A DNA stretch of 22,973 nucleotides from JBGPIT01 sp041485125 (GTDB lineage: Bacteria > Desulfobacterota > Binatia > UTPRO1): assembly GCA_041485125.1 (NCBI GenBank), contig JBGPIT010000037.1, forward strand, positions 1 to 22,973, in the 5' to 3' direction. The stretch's first letter is position 1, and each line of letters opens with the position of its first letter. Made by a program: the position numbers and the translations under genes. The notes beneath the pieces were generated by a model, which saw nothing but the letters and a program-made list of their open reading frames with translations, was not told the DNA's origin and searched no databases. Shown piece by piece: positions 15,939-22,875 of this stretch.

Positions 15939-16783
15939 CGCTCGGGGTGGATCAGCCGCGCAAGGTCCTCGAAGACCGACGCGAGTCGCGGGCCCGGCCG
16001 CAGGAGCTTGTAGGAGCGAAAGCTGTGGACGCGGCCGGCGCGCACCGCCGCCAGCGACGGATACTGCGCCCACCACTCGCCCGGGACGGTGCGCTGCTCG
16101 TTCGCCATGCCGGCGCTGGCGTCGATGATGACCTCGGGGTCGGCGGCGATCACGTACTCGAGGCTGACGCGTGGCCAGGCGTTCTTCGCCGGCGCGACGT
16201 TGGTCGCGCTCGCGGTGTCGAGGAGATCGCCGAGAAAGCTGTCGGGCCCGACGGCGACGAGCGGGTTCTGTCCGACGACCATGAGAACACGCCGCCGCGG
16301 CGCGCCGGCGAGGCGGGCGCGGATCGCGTCGATCTCGGCCTGCATCTTCGCGATCAGGCGCTCGCCCGCCTCGGGCACCCCGGAGGCCTCGGCGATCGCG
16401 CGCATGGCGGGCCAGACCTCGCCGAAGCGTTCGGCGTCGACGATCACCACGCGCACGCCGAGCCGCTCGAGCGCTTGCACCGCCTCATGGTTCGCCGGGC
16501 TCGGCGTGCCGATCACGACGTCGGGACGCATGCCGATGATCGCCTCGACGCTCGGCGAGAGAAACGAGCCGATCTTCGGCAACGCCTGCGCCTCGGGCGG
16601 GTAGTCGCAGAAATCCGAGACCGCGACCACCCGCGGCCCCGCGCCGAGCGCGAAGAGCGTCTCGGTGACCGACGGGGTGAGCGACACGATTCGCGCCGGC
16701 ACGAGCGCGGATCGCGGCTCCTGGGCGTGGGCTACACCCACGACAAGCAAGACCGCCAGCGCGAGAGCTCTCATCGCCGTCAT
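15929..16783 (-). CDS. btuF: Periplasmic cobalamin-binding protein
   Basis: A 284-residue class III substrate-binding protein. A Sec signal peptide is evident: MTAMRALALAVLLVVGVAHA with predicted cleavage after AHA at residue 20, and no lipobox, so the mature protein should be free in the periplasm. The N-lobe motif RIVSLTPSVTETLFALGAG, then SDFCDYPPEAQALPKIGSF and PDVVIG, is BtuF-like (compare SDYPPQAQ in E. coli BtuF). The long linking helix and second lobe follow (VVGQNPLVAVGPDSFLGDLL). The ATG at 16783 overlaps the cobB stop (ATGA). It delivers corrinoid to BtuC, encoded immediately downstream. Confidence 0.94.
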   Translation of the reverse strand: MTAMRALALAVLLVVGVAHAQEPRSALVPARIVSLTPSVTETLFALGAGPRVVAVSDFCDYPPEAQALPKIGSFLSPSVEAIIGMRPDVVIGTPSPANHEAVQALERLGVRVVIVDAERFGEVWPAMRAIAEASGVPEAGERLIAKMQAEIDAIRARLAGAPRRRVLMVVGQNPLVAVGPDSFLGDLLDTASATNVAPAKNAWPRVSLEYVIAADPEVIIDASAGMANEQRTVPGEWWAQYPSLAAVRAGRVHSFRSYKLLRPGPRLASVFEDLARLIHPERWP

Positions 16784-18285
16784 TGCGGAACGCCGGGATC
16801 GCGCCGCGGCGCGACGACGCGCAAGGTCGCGTCGCCCGCGTTCGTACCGCCGCGCACCGCCACCGCAGCACGCCGCGCGTCCGACGCCGCGGCGACCAGT
16901 GCCGGCGCGAAGCCCGGCGCGCTTCCGAAGTGGAGATGGACGTAGCTCGCGAGGACGCGACCGGTGCTGAAGCCCTCGCGCACGACGACGCCGCTGCGCG
17001 GATCGCGCACCGAGTAGAGACGCTCGACGGCAGCCGGCACCGTCGTCTCGTCGAGCGTCGAGTGGTGGAACTCGTGCCCGCGCGCATCGAGTCGCGGCAG
17101 CCATGACGCGCCCGAGGTCGTGACCTCGCGATACCCGAGCGTCATGCCGCGCGCGAGCATCCGGGTCACGAACGGAAACACGCCGGCCATCGCATGCGGC
17201 GTACCGCCGGCGTCGACGAGCGTCGCGCCGAGCAGCATCAAGCCGCCGCACTCCGCGTAGACGAGACCGCCGCCGGCCGCGAACCGCCGCAGCGACTCGC
17301 GCATGGCGGCGTTGCGCGCCAACGTCGCCGCGTGCAGCTCCGGGTAGCCGCCGCCGAGATAGATGCCGGTGGCGTCGCGCGGCACTGCCGAGTCGCGGAG
17401 CGGGCTCCAGGCGACGAGCGTGGCGCCGGCGCGCGCCAGCGCGTCGAGATTCTCGGCATAGTAGAATGAGAACGCTTCGTCGCGAGCGACGGCGATGACG
17501 GGCGCCGCGGCGTGCTCATCCTCGACGCCCCGCACGGGGCCCTCCGCACGAGCCGTCGTCCGCGCGAGCGCGAAGATGCGCTCGAGCTCGAGGTGCCGCT
17601 CCGCCGCGTCGGCGAGCCGTGCGAGCGGGATCGTCGCCTCCGCAGCGGTGCGAAGACCGAGATGGCGCTCGGGGATCTCGCACTCGACGTCGAACGGCAG
17701 GCCGCCAAGGCACGCGACGTCGATCGTCGCCAGGGCCTCGCGCAGAAAGCCGAGGTGGCCGGCGCCGCCGATCCGGTTGAAGACGACACCGGCGAGCCGA
17801 ATCCCGGCGTCGAACTCGCGAAACCCCTGCACCAGGGCCGCGACCGAGCGCGCCATCGCGCCGGCATCGACGACGAGGATCACCGGCAGCTCGAGCCACT
17901 TCGCGATCTCCGCCGTGCTCGCGGTCTCCTCGGCGCCGGAGAGACCGTCGTAGAGCCCCATCATGCCCTCGACGAACGCGCAGTCCGCGCCGGCGGTCCC
18001 CGCCGCGAAGCTCGCGACGCTGGCGTCGCGACCGAGCATCCAGCCGTCGAGACATCGCGACGGTCGGCCGGCCGCATGGCTCAGGTGGCCGGGATCGATG
18101 AAGTCCGGGCCGACCTTGAAGGGCTGCACCGTGAGACCGCGTGCCCGCGCCGCCGCGATCAACGCCAGCGTCACCGTCGTCTTGCCCGAGCCGCTCGCGG
18201 GCGCCGCGACGACGACGCCGCCGGCCGCCGAGCCAGCGACACCGCCATCGTCGCGCCCACCGCGTTCGTGCTCAGAACGTCGCAC
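16780..18285 (-). CDS. cobB: Cobyrinate a,c-diamide synthase (CobB/CbiA)
   Basis: A 501-residue ATP- and glutamine-dependent enzyme that amidates the a and c side chains of (hydrogeno)cobyrinic acid. The N-terminal P-loop AAPASGSGKTT (27-37) is followed by VQPFKVGPDFIDPGHLS (53-69) and FVEGMMGLYDG (104-114), all family hallmarks. The C-terminal glutaminase domain has the Cys346 nucleophile in YAECGGLMLLG and the SYVHLHFGS His pair (450/452). The only in-frame start before the ATP domain is the GTG at 18285, overlapping the btuB 3' end by 14 bases. The presence of both CobB and CobQ implies the host can process cobyrinate, although no ring-forming gene is in view. The name should not be confused with the CobB sirtuin. 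Confidence 0.96.
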   Translation of the reverse strand: MRRSEHERGGRDDGGVAGSAAGGVVVAAPASGSGKTTVTLALIAAARARGLTVQPFKVGPDFIDPGHLSHAAGRPSRCLDGWMLGRDASVASFAAGTAGADCAFVEGMMGLYDGLSGAEETASTAEIAKWLELPVILVVDAGAMARSVAALVQGFREFDAGIRLAGVVFNRIGGAGHLGFLREALATIDVACLGGLPFDVECEIPERHLGLRTAAEATIPLARLADAAERHLELERIFALARTTARAEGPVRGVEDEHAAAPVIAVARDEAFSFYYAENLDALARAGATLVAWSPLRDSAVPRDATGIYLGGGYPELHAATLARNAAMRESLRRFAAGGGLVYAECGGLMLLGATLVDAGGTPHAMAGVFPFVTRMLARGMTLGYREVTTSGASWLPRLDARGHEFHHSTLDETTVPAAVERLYSVRDPRSGVVVREGFSTGRVLASYVHLHFGSAPGFAPALVAAASDARRAAVAVRGGTNAGDATLRVVAPRRDPGVPQ

Positions 18286-20284
18286 GGACCCCCGCGAGGA
18301 AGTTGAGCCGCGGCGATCTGAAGTCGAGCGCCTCCTCGTAGCGCTCGTCGGTCAGGTTCTCGATCTTGCCGAAGAGCGTCAGGTCGCCGCGCCCGGCGAG
18401 CGCCTGCTCGAAGGTGTACGAGGCCGCGAGATCGACGCGCGCGTAGGCGGGGTTGCGCCGGACCGCGAAGCCCTGGTCGGGATCGACGTCGGGCCGATCG
18501 CCGACCGTGAGCACGGTGAGGTTCACGTGATAGCGCGTGCGCGGCTTGCCGAGGTCGCGACCCGCGACGTTCACGACCAGCGCGCCGCGATCCTTCGGCC
18601 GGCGGGTGAGCGGCCCGCCGCTCACGGTATCGAGGCGGGCGTACGAGGCGGTGAGCGTCACCGCGGGCTCGCGCCAGACCAGGACGCTCGGCGCCACCTC
18701 GACGCCGCGGACGTGCACGTCGCCGACGTTGGTCGCGAGAAAAAGACCGTCGTCCTGCACCGCCCCCTGGATCAGGTTCTGCACCTTGCGATCGAAGTAC
18801 GTGACCTCGAGGCGCGCACGCTCGCTCCAGGCGGTCTCCACGATGCCGACGTTGTATTCGCGGCTGGTCTCCGCGTCGAGATTGGGGTTGCCGAAGCTCG
18901 GGAAGAAGAGCTCGTTGAAGGTCGGCGCCTTGAAGCCTTCCGCGTAGCCCGCCTTGACGCGCAGGCCGGGCACGACGGGGATGCGATACGAGGCCGATCC
19001 CTCCGGGCTCACCGCGGTGCCGAATTTCTCGTTGCCGTCGACGCGCACGCCGCCGATCGCGACCAGATCGCCCTCGAGCAGGCGCAGCTGCTCTTGGAAG
19101 TACCCGGCGACGTTGCGCTGGCTGTCGTCGAAGTGATTGCGGAACTCGAAGGCCGGATCGATCGTGTCCGAGCGCACGTTGGCGCTGCGCTCCTCGATCT
19201 CGATCCCGGCGGTGGTGGTCGCGATCTGCCGCCAGTAGTGGTTCAGCTGCACCTCGCCGGTGACGATCTCCGACGGGATCTTGGAGAGCGTGAGGCTGGT
19301 CTCGACGGGATCGGGAGGATCGCGGAACCGTTGGTCGTCGCGCGTGTAGCTGCCCGCGAGACGCAGCTCCAGATCGGGAATGAGCGTCTGCTCCCACTCC
19401 CCTTTGACCAGGAAGAGCTCGTCCGAGATGCGCGCGTTCGGATCGGAGACCGGGAGGAAGTTGTTGCTGTTGAAGAGGCCGGTCGTCGCGTCGGTGTAGC
19501 GCATGAAGAAGCGCGCGGTCGCGTTCTCCGTCGCGTCGTAGTCGAGACGGAGCGACGCGGTGCCGTTCCGGTAGTCGTCGTTCGGCACCCGGAACCCGTC
19601 GGTGTGGAGGTACGCGCCGGCAATCGAGTAGCGCAGCTTGCCGTACTGGCCCGACGACGAGACGGTCCCGCGTCCGGTATAGGCACTGCCGCCCTCGCCC
19701 GACACCGTGAAGCGCGGTGCGCCGCTTCCCTCCTTGGTGATGATGTTGACGACGCCGCCGATCGCCTGCGAGCCGTAGAGCGTGCCGCCCGCGCCGCGCA
19801 GGATCTCGATGCGCTCGACGTTGTCGGTGGTGAGGTTCGCGAAGTCGAAGGCGCCGAGCGTGACGCTGTTCACCTCGACGCCGTCGACCAAGATCAGCGT
19901 CTGATCGGCATCGGCACCGCGGATGAAGAGGTCGGTCTCGGTGCCGCGCGAGCCGGTCTGGACGACGTCGACGCCGGGCACGGTCCGCAGCGCCTCGCCG
20001 ACGGTCTCCGCATGTCGCGCCTGGATCTCGCCCTCGTCGACGACGGTGAGCGAGGCCGGGGTCTCGTCGAGCTTCGTCTCGGTCCGGGTGGCGGTGACGA
20101 CGATCGTCTGAAACGGCTCCTCGCCGCTCGCCTCGTCACGACCAGTTTGCGAGTGCACGATCGTCGCGCCCTGCACGATCACCAGCGCGAGTGCCGCGAT
20201 CCACGGCATGCGCGACCACGGCCGGCGTCGTGTGCTCGTTCCTCCCGCGCCCAGCCCTGCCTCGACTCCCCCCACTCTCGTCAT
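18272..20284 (-). CDS. btuB: TonB-dependent outer-membrane cobalamin receptor
   Basis: A 670-residue beta-barrel receptor predicted to take up corrinoids across the outer membrane. An unusually long N-terminus with RRRPWSR (19-25) precedes a hydrophobic signal segment (about 27-43, cleavage near VHS-QT at 45). The TonB box TIVVTATRTET is at 60-70, the plug domain runs about 72-184 (ALRTVPGVDVVQTGSRGTET, then IRGADADQTLILVDGVEV and IEILRGAGGTLYGSQAIGGV), and barrel strands follow to a C-terminal Phe as required for BAM insertion. The ATG at 20284 is preceded by GAGGAGG. Substrate specificity is inferred from the upstream cobalamin riboswitch and the neighbouring btuF/btuC. It is 17 bases downstream of tonB. 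Confidence 0.94.
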   Translation of the reverse strand: MTRVGGVEAGLGAGGTSTRRRPWSRMPWIAALALVIVQGATIVHSQTGRDEASGEEPFQTIVVTATRTETKLDETPASLTVVDEGEIQARHAETVGEALRTVPGVDVVQTGSRGTETDLFIRGADADQTLILVDGVEVNSVTLGAFDFANLTTDNVERIEILRGAGGTLYGSQAIGGVVNIITKEGSGAPRFTVSGEGGSAYTGRGTVSSSGQYGKLRYSIAGAYLHTDGFRVPNDDYRNGTASLRLDYDATENATARFFMRYTDATTGLFNSNNFLPVSDPNARISDELFLVKGEWEQTLIPDLELRLAGSYTRDDQRFRDPPDPVETSLTLSKIPSEIVTGEVQLNHYWRQIATTTAGIEIEERSANVRSDTIDPAFEFRNHFDDSQRNVAGYFQEQLRLLEGDLVAIGGVRVDGNEKFGTAVSPEGSASYRIPVVPGLRVKAGYAEGFKAPTFNELFFPSFGNPNLDAETSREYNVGIVETAWSERARLEVTYFDRKVQNLIQGAVQDDGLFLATNVGDVHVRGVEVAPSVLVWREPAVTLTASYARLDTVSGGPLTRRPKDRGALVVNVAGRDLGKPRTRYHVNLTVLTVGDRPDVDPDQGFAVRRNPAYARVDLAASYTFEQALAGRGDLTLFGKIENLTDERYEEALDFRSPRLNFLAGVRATF

Positions 20285-20301
20285 GCGTCCTCCTCGGCGC
20301 G

Positions 20302-21234
20302 TCAGAACGACTTCACCGCGCGCGGTTCCTGCAACACGAATCGATAGCGCAGCACACCGTGTAAACCCGGCGTCCGCTCCGCGACGTGGAAACGGCTTCG
20401 GCGCGCGACCTCGACGGCCGCCGCATCGAGCAGCGCGAAACCGGACGAGCGGCCGACCTGCGCCGTCTCGACCGCGCCGTCGGCGCCGACGTGCAGCGCG
20501 ACGTCGACGGTCCCCTGCCAACCTTGACGGCGCGCGCGCGCCGGATAGCTCGGAGTCGGGCAGCTCGCGCAGCGCGTCCGTAGATCGCCACCGCCGCTGC
20601 CGCCTCCGCCGCCCTCCGCACCGGAGCCGCTCGTGGCGCCCTCTCCCGCACCGCCGCTGCCGGCGCCGCGACCGTCCGCGATTGGTCCGACGGCAGTCGC
20701 CGCGCGCGCGCCGGCAGCACGCGCCGAGAAATCGACGTCGGCGACCCGGTCGTCGCCGATCGGTTTCGCGACGGCGGTATCGGCACCGTCCTCGCGCGAT
20801 GGAGTCGCACCGGCATCGCGCTCGTCGGCAGTGCGCGTGCGATCGTGGATCTCCGCCGCCGCGCGCCGACGTTCGCGCGCCGCCGGACGTGGTCGTTCGG
20901 ACTCGGCACGCGCGGTTCTCGTCTTCGCTTCGGGTGCCGGTCGCACTGCGGGAGGCTCAGCGACGGCCGGCGCGGCCATCACGGTTGTCGCGCCGGCGGG
21001 CACGATCGCATCAGACCGCGGGCCTGCGGCGCCGTCACCGTGGCGCGGCGCGCCCGCGGTTCCTTCGCGCTCGCCGTCGCCCGCGCGCAGCGTCACCGTG
21101 ATCACGGCCGACATCGCGCCGACGGCGGTCGTCCGCCGCAGAATGCCGGCGAAGAAAACCGCGTGACACGCGATCGAGACGGCGAACGCCGTCCCGTAGC
21201 GCTGCAGCAATGTGTGCGGTGTCTCGCCCGTCAA
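20302..21234 (-). CDS. tonB: TonB-family energy transducer dedicated to the B12 receptor
   Basis: A 310-residue TonB-like protein. The single N-terminal transmembrane helix (about 14-32) contains SIACH, giving Ser20/His24 with the same spacing as the functional Ser16/His20 of E. coli TonB. A long low-complexity periplasmic linker (Ala/Arg/Asp-rich, then Gly/Ser-rich at about 186-217) replaces the usual Pro/Lys-rich region. The C-terminal TonB domain spans about 226-302 (PSYPARARRQGWQGTVDVAL), preceded by a CxxC pair at Cys222/Cys225. No exbB or exbD is nearby. The start is a TTG at 21234, the first gene after the riboswitch; no in-frame ATG or GTG gives a better N-terminus, and the ribosome binding site region lies in a hairpin. 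Confidence 0.9.
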   Translation of the reverse strand: MTGETPHTLLQRYGTAFAVSIACHAVFFAGILRRTTAVGAMSAVITVTLRAGDGEREGTAGAPRHGDGAAGPRSDAIVPAGATTVMAAPAVAEPPAVRPAPEAKTRTARAESERPRPAARERRRAAAEIHDRTRTADERDAGATPSREDGADTAVAKPIGDDRVADVDFSARAAGARAATAVGPIADGRGAGSGGAGEGATSGSGAEGGGGGSGGGDLRTRCASCPTPSYPARARRQGWQGTVDVALHVGADGAVETAQVGRSSGFALLDAAAVEVARRSRFHVAERTPGLHGVLRYRFVLQEPRAVKSF

Positions 21235-21242
21235 TGCCCGCC

Positions 21243-21265
21243 CCGGTCCTCGAAGGGAGAACCGG
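21243..21265 (-). promoter_or_regulatory. Putative riboswitch-controlled sequestering hairpin before tonB
   Basis: In the transcript, CCGGTTCTC pairs with GAGGACCGG (9 bp including one G-U) around a 5-base CCTTC loop, ending 8 bases before the tonB TTG. The 3' arm contains GAGGA, the best available Shine-Dalgarno-like sequence. This geometry fits a translational expression platform in which cobalamin binding favours occlusion of the start. No T-run follows, so a transcription terminator is less likely. Confidence 0.5.
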
Positions 21266-21317
21266 CGCGACGGACGGCGATGTCGATGCGTGTCTCGGTC
21301 AAGCCCACCCTCCCCCT

Positions 21318-21345
21318 CGGAAGGTCGTCGTTGTTGGCCCTTCCG
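21318..21345 (-). promoter_or_regulatory. Hairpin directly after the riboswitch aptamer
   Basis: CGGAAGG and CCTTCCG form a perfect 7-bp stem with a 14-base loop just 3' of the aptamer (arms 21339-21345 and 21318-21324). It may belong to the expression platform as an alternative fold, but its partner switch is not obvious by eye. Confidence 0.45.
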
Positions 21346-21347
21346 TC

Positions 21348-21512
21348 CGGGGCAGATGTCCTGGCTCGGGGATCGTCCTCACGCGGTCGCCTTCCCAGGT
21401 CCGACTCGACCTAGTGGCTTACGGGCCGCGCTCGTCCCCCCTCACAGTTGCGGGGCAGCGCCGGTCTTCCACCGGCTTCCCTGCACCAGACGGGCTGCGC
21501 CCGACTAGTACA
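21348..21512 (-). ncRNA. Cobalamin (B12/AdoCbl) riboswitch aptamer
   Basis: The minus strand carries the conserved core of the cobalamin riboswitch in the right order: GGTGCAGGGAAGCCGGTGG (21487-21469), a 6-bp GCCGGT/ACCGGC stem (21476-21460), the B12-box-associated GCTGCCCCGCAACTGTGA (21459-21442), GTAAGCCACTAGG with GCCACT at 21418-21413, CCTGGGAAGGCG (GGGAAGGCG at 21396-21388), and the closing CGAGCCAGGACATCTGCCCC. It lies between a sigma70-like promoter and tonB and so should repress the 13-gene operon when adenosylcobalamin (or another cobalamin form) is abundant. Outer boundaries are approximate. A CGGGC-GCA-GCCCG stem (21503-21491) lies at its 5' edge. Confidence 0.95.
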
Positions 21513-21531
21513 CCCGTCGACGACGTGTCAA
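21505..21531 (-). promoter_or_regulatory. Candidate sigma70 promoter of the cobalamin operon
   Basis: On the minus strand a consensus -35 TTGACA (21531-21526) is followed after 15 bp by TGTACTAG, an extended-type -10 (TACTAG at 21510-21505). Transcription would begin near 21498, at the 5' edge of the riboswitch. The spacing is shorter than the optimal 17 bp, so the -10 placement is tentative. Confidence 0.55.
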
Positions 21532-21586
21532 TCCTGCGAAAGAAACCACGATCGCTCGCGTCTTCTCAGCGGGGGTATTCGCACAG

Positions 21587-22768
21587 ATGCGGCGTCGAAG
21601 TGCCAAGCGTCTTCGAATGTGCATCACGCTCACCGCCGCGCTGGTCGCCGCGTGCGGTCACGGAGGCGGCAACGATCACGCCACTGCCTCTCCCACGGCG
21701 ACTCCATCGACGATCGCAACGCCGACGATGACGCCCGCGCTGCGAATCGCGTGGACAGTCGGCGGCCAGCTCGCGAGCCGCTCGGACGATGGCGGAGCGT
21801 CATGGCAAGCGCGGTTCAACGTCGCGATGGGCGGGCTCCCTGGTGTCGATTTCGTCGATCGCATGACCGGCTGGGTCGTGGGCGGGCGGAACATCTACCG
21901 CACGAGCGACGGCGGACAGCTTGGCGACGGGCGCGACTGGGAGAACCAATCCGCAAACGTCGAAGCATCCGCGGTCGAGCTGTCGGACGTCGCGTTCGTG
22001 GACCGTGAGCACGGTGCCGCGGTCGGAGGAGCCGGAATCGGTTTTGGCCGTGCGGCCGTGCTGACGACGTCCGATGGTGGCGGCCACTGGCGGACCGCTC
22101 GCGTCGGAGACGACGGTGGTCCGCTCCCGCGCGGCACCTGGCTCGCTCGCATGTGCGTAACCACCGACGGCAGGGGTGCCACCGTCGGTGGCGGCGGGCG
22201 CGGAGGTACTCCGCTCGCGCTCGCCACGGTCGACGCGGGCGTCAGCTGGACCGACGTGACCGCGGCCATCACGCGAACGGCCCCTGGCGAGGAACCAATG
22301 CTCGCCAACTGCGCACGCCTCGCTTCCGATCATCTCTGGGTCGTCGGGGCTCCGTCGTTTCTCGCACGGTCGAGCGACGGCGGCGCGACGTGGAGAGCGC
22401 AAACGGTCACCTCCCGTCGCGAGGTCATCCTGAACGCGGTGCTGTTCGAGGATTCCGAAACCGGATGGGTCTCGGGATTCGACCCAACGGCGCGCCAGAT
22501 CCTCATCTTCAGCACGCACGATGCCGGCGCGAGTTGGGATGAGCGCGTGATGCTCGACAACGTACTGATCCTCGATCAACCGCCAGCGGCAGCGTTTGCA
22601 GCGTTAGGTCCGGGTTCCGTGTTGTTCGTCGGCGACGACCCGCCGAGTTTCGGGCTGGAGGGAGCGCGGGCGCTGAGCTTCGTCACCCACGATGGCGGCG
22701 TCACGTGGATGCCGAGCGTGATTCCAGGCGGATTTCAGGCATTCCGGGATGTCGACGTCGTACCGTAA
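21587..22768 (+). CDS. Predicted lipoprotein with seven Asp-box (BNR/Ycf48-like) repeats
   Basis: A 393-residue protein transcribed divergently from the cobalamin operon. The basic N-terminus and hydrophobic stretch end in a lipobox, LVAAC, with Cys23 as predicted lipidation site, followed by a Ser/Thr/Pro-rich linker (about 32-50). The rest is a repeat region with Asp boxes (S/T-x-D-x-G-x-S/T-W) beginning near residues 66, 107 (degenerate), 161, 214, 262, 310 and 367, for example SDDGGASW, SSDGGATW and THDGGVTW. Between them are GW-VVGG-type strands as in Ycf48. This suggests a seven-bladed beta-propeller anchored in the envelope. Ycf48 proteins help photosystem II assembly in cyanobacteria, but non-photosynthetic homologues have no known role, and sialidase catalytic residues are not evident. 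No clear link to cobalamin is visible. Confidence 0.85.
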   Translation: MRRRSAKRLRMCITLTAALVAACGHGGGNDHATASPTATPSTIATPTMTPALRIAWTVGGQLASRSDDGGASWQARFNVAMGGLPGVDFVDRMTGWVVGGRNIYRTSDGGQLGDGRDWENQSANVEASAVELSDVAFVDREHGAAVGGAGIGFGRAAVLTTSDGGGHWRTARVGDDGGPLPRGTWLARMCVTTDGRGATVGGGGRGGTPLALATVDAGVSWTDVTAAITRTAPGEEPMLANCARLASDHLWVVGAPSFLARSSDGGATWRAQTVTSRREVILNAVLFEDSETGWVSGFDPTARQILIFSTHDAGASWDERVMLDNVLILDQPPAAAFAALGPGSVLFVGDDPPSFGLEGARALSFVTHDGGVTWMPSVIPGGFQAFRDVDVVP

Positions 22769-22875
22769 GGCGATCACGCTACTGCGCGAGGCGTAGCCCG
22801 GGCGAAGAAACCTGGCGCCTCCGGGCCGATCACGGTATGACTTAGGCCATAGCGCCACAGTTCAAGGAGCAGTCG
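22769..22875. other. Short intergenic region, no clear terminator
   Basis: About 107 bases between the lipoprotein stop and the next gene start. It contains a small GCTAC/GTAGC inverted repeat and an imperfect CCCGG-GCG/CGC-CCGGG stem near 22798-22825, without a T-run. No promoter consensus is evident. I see nothing else in it. Confidence 0.3.

Noticed and set aside
15929..17251. Longer upstream extension of btuF
   Set aside because: The extra residues are the out-of-frame shadow of cobB; the ATG at 16783 gives a clean signal peptide and an ATGA overlap.
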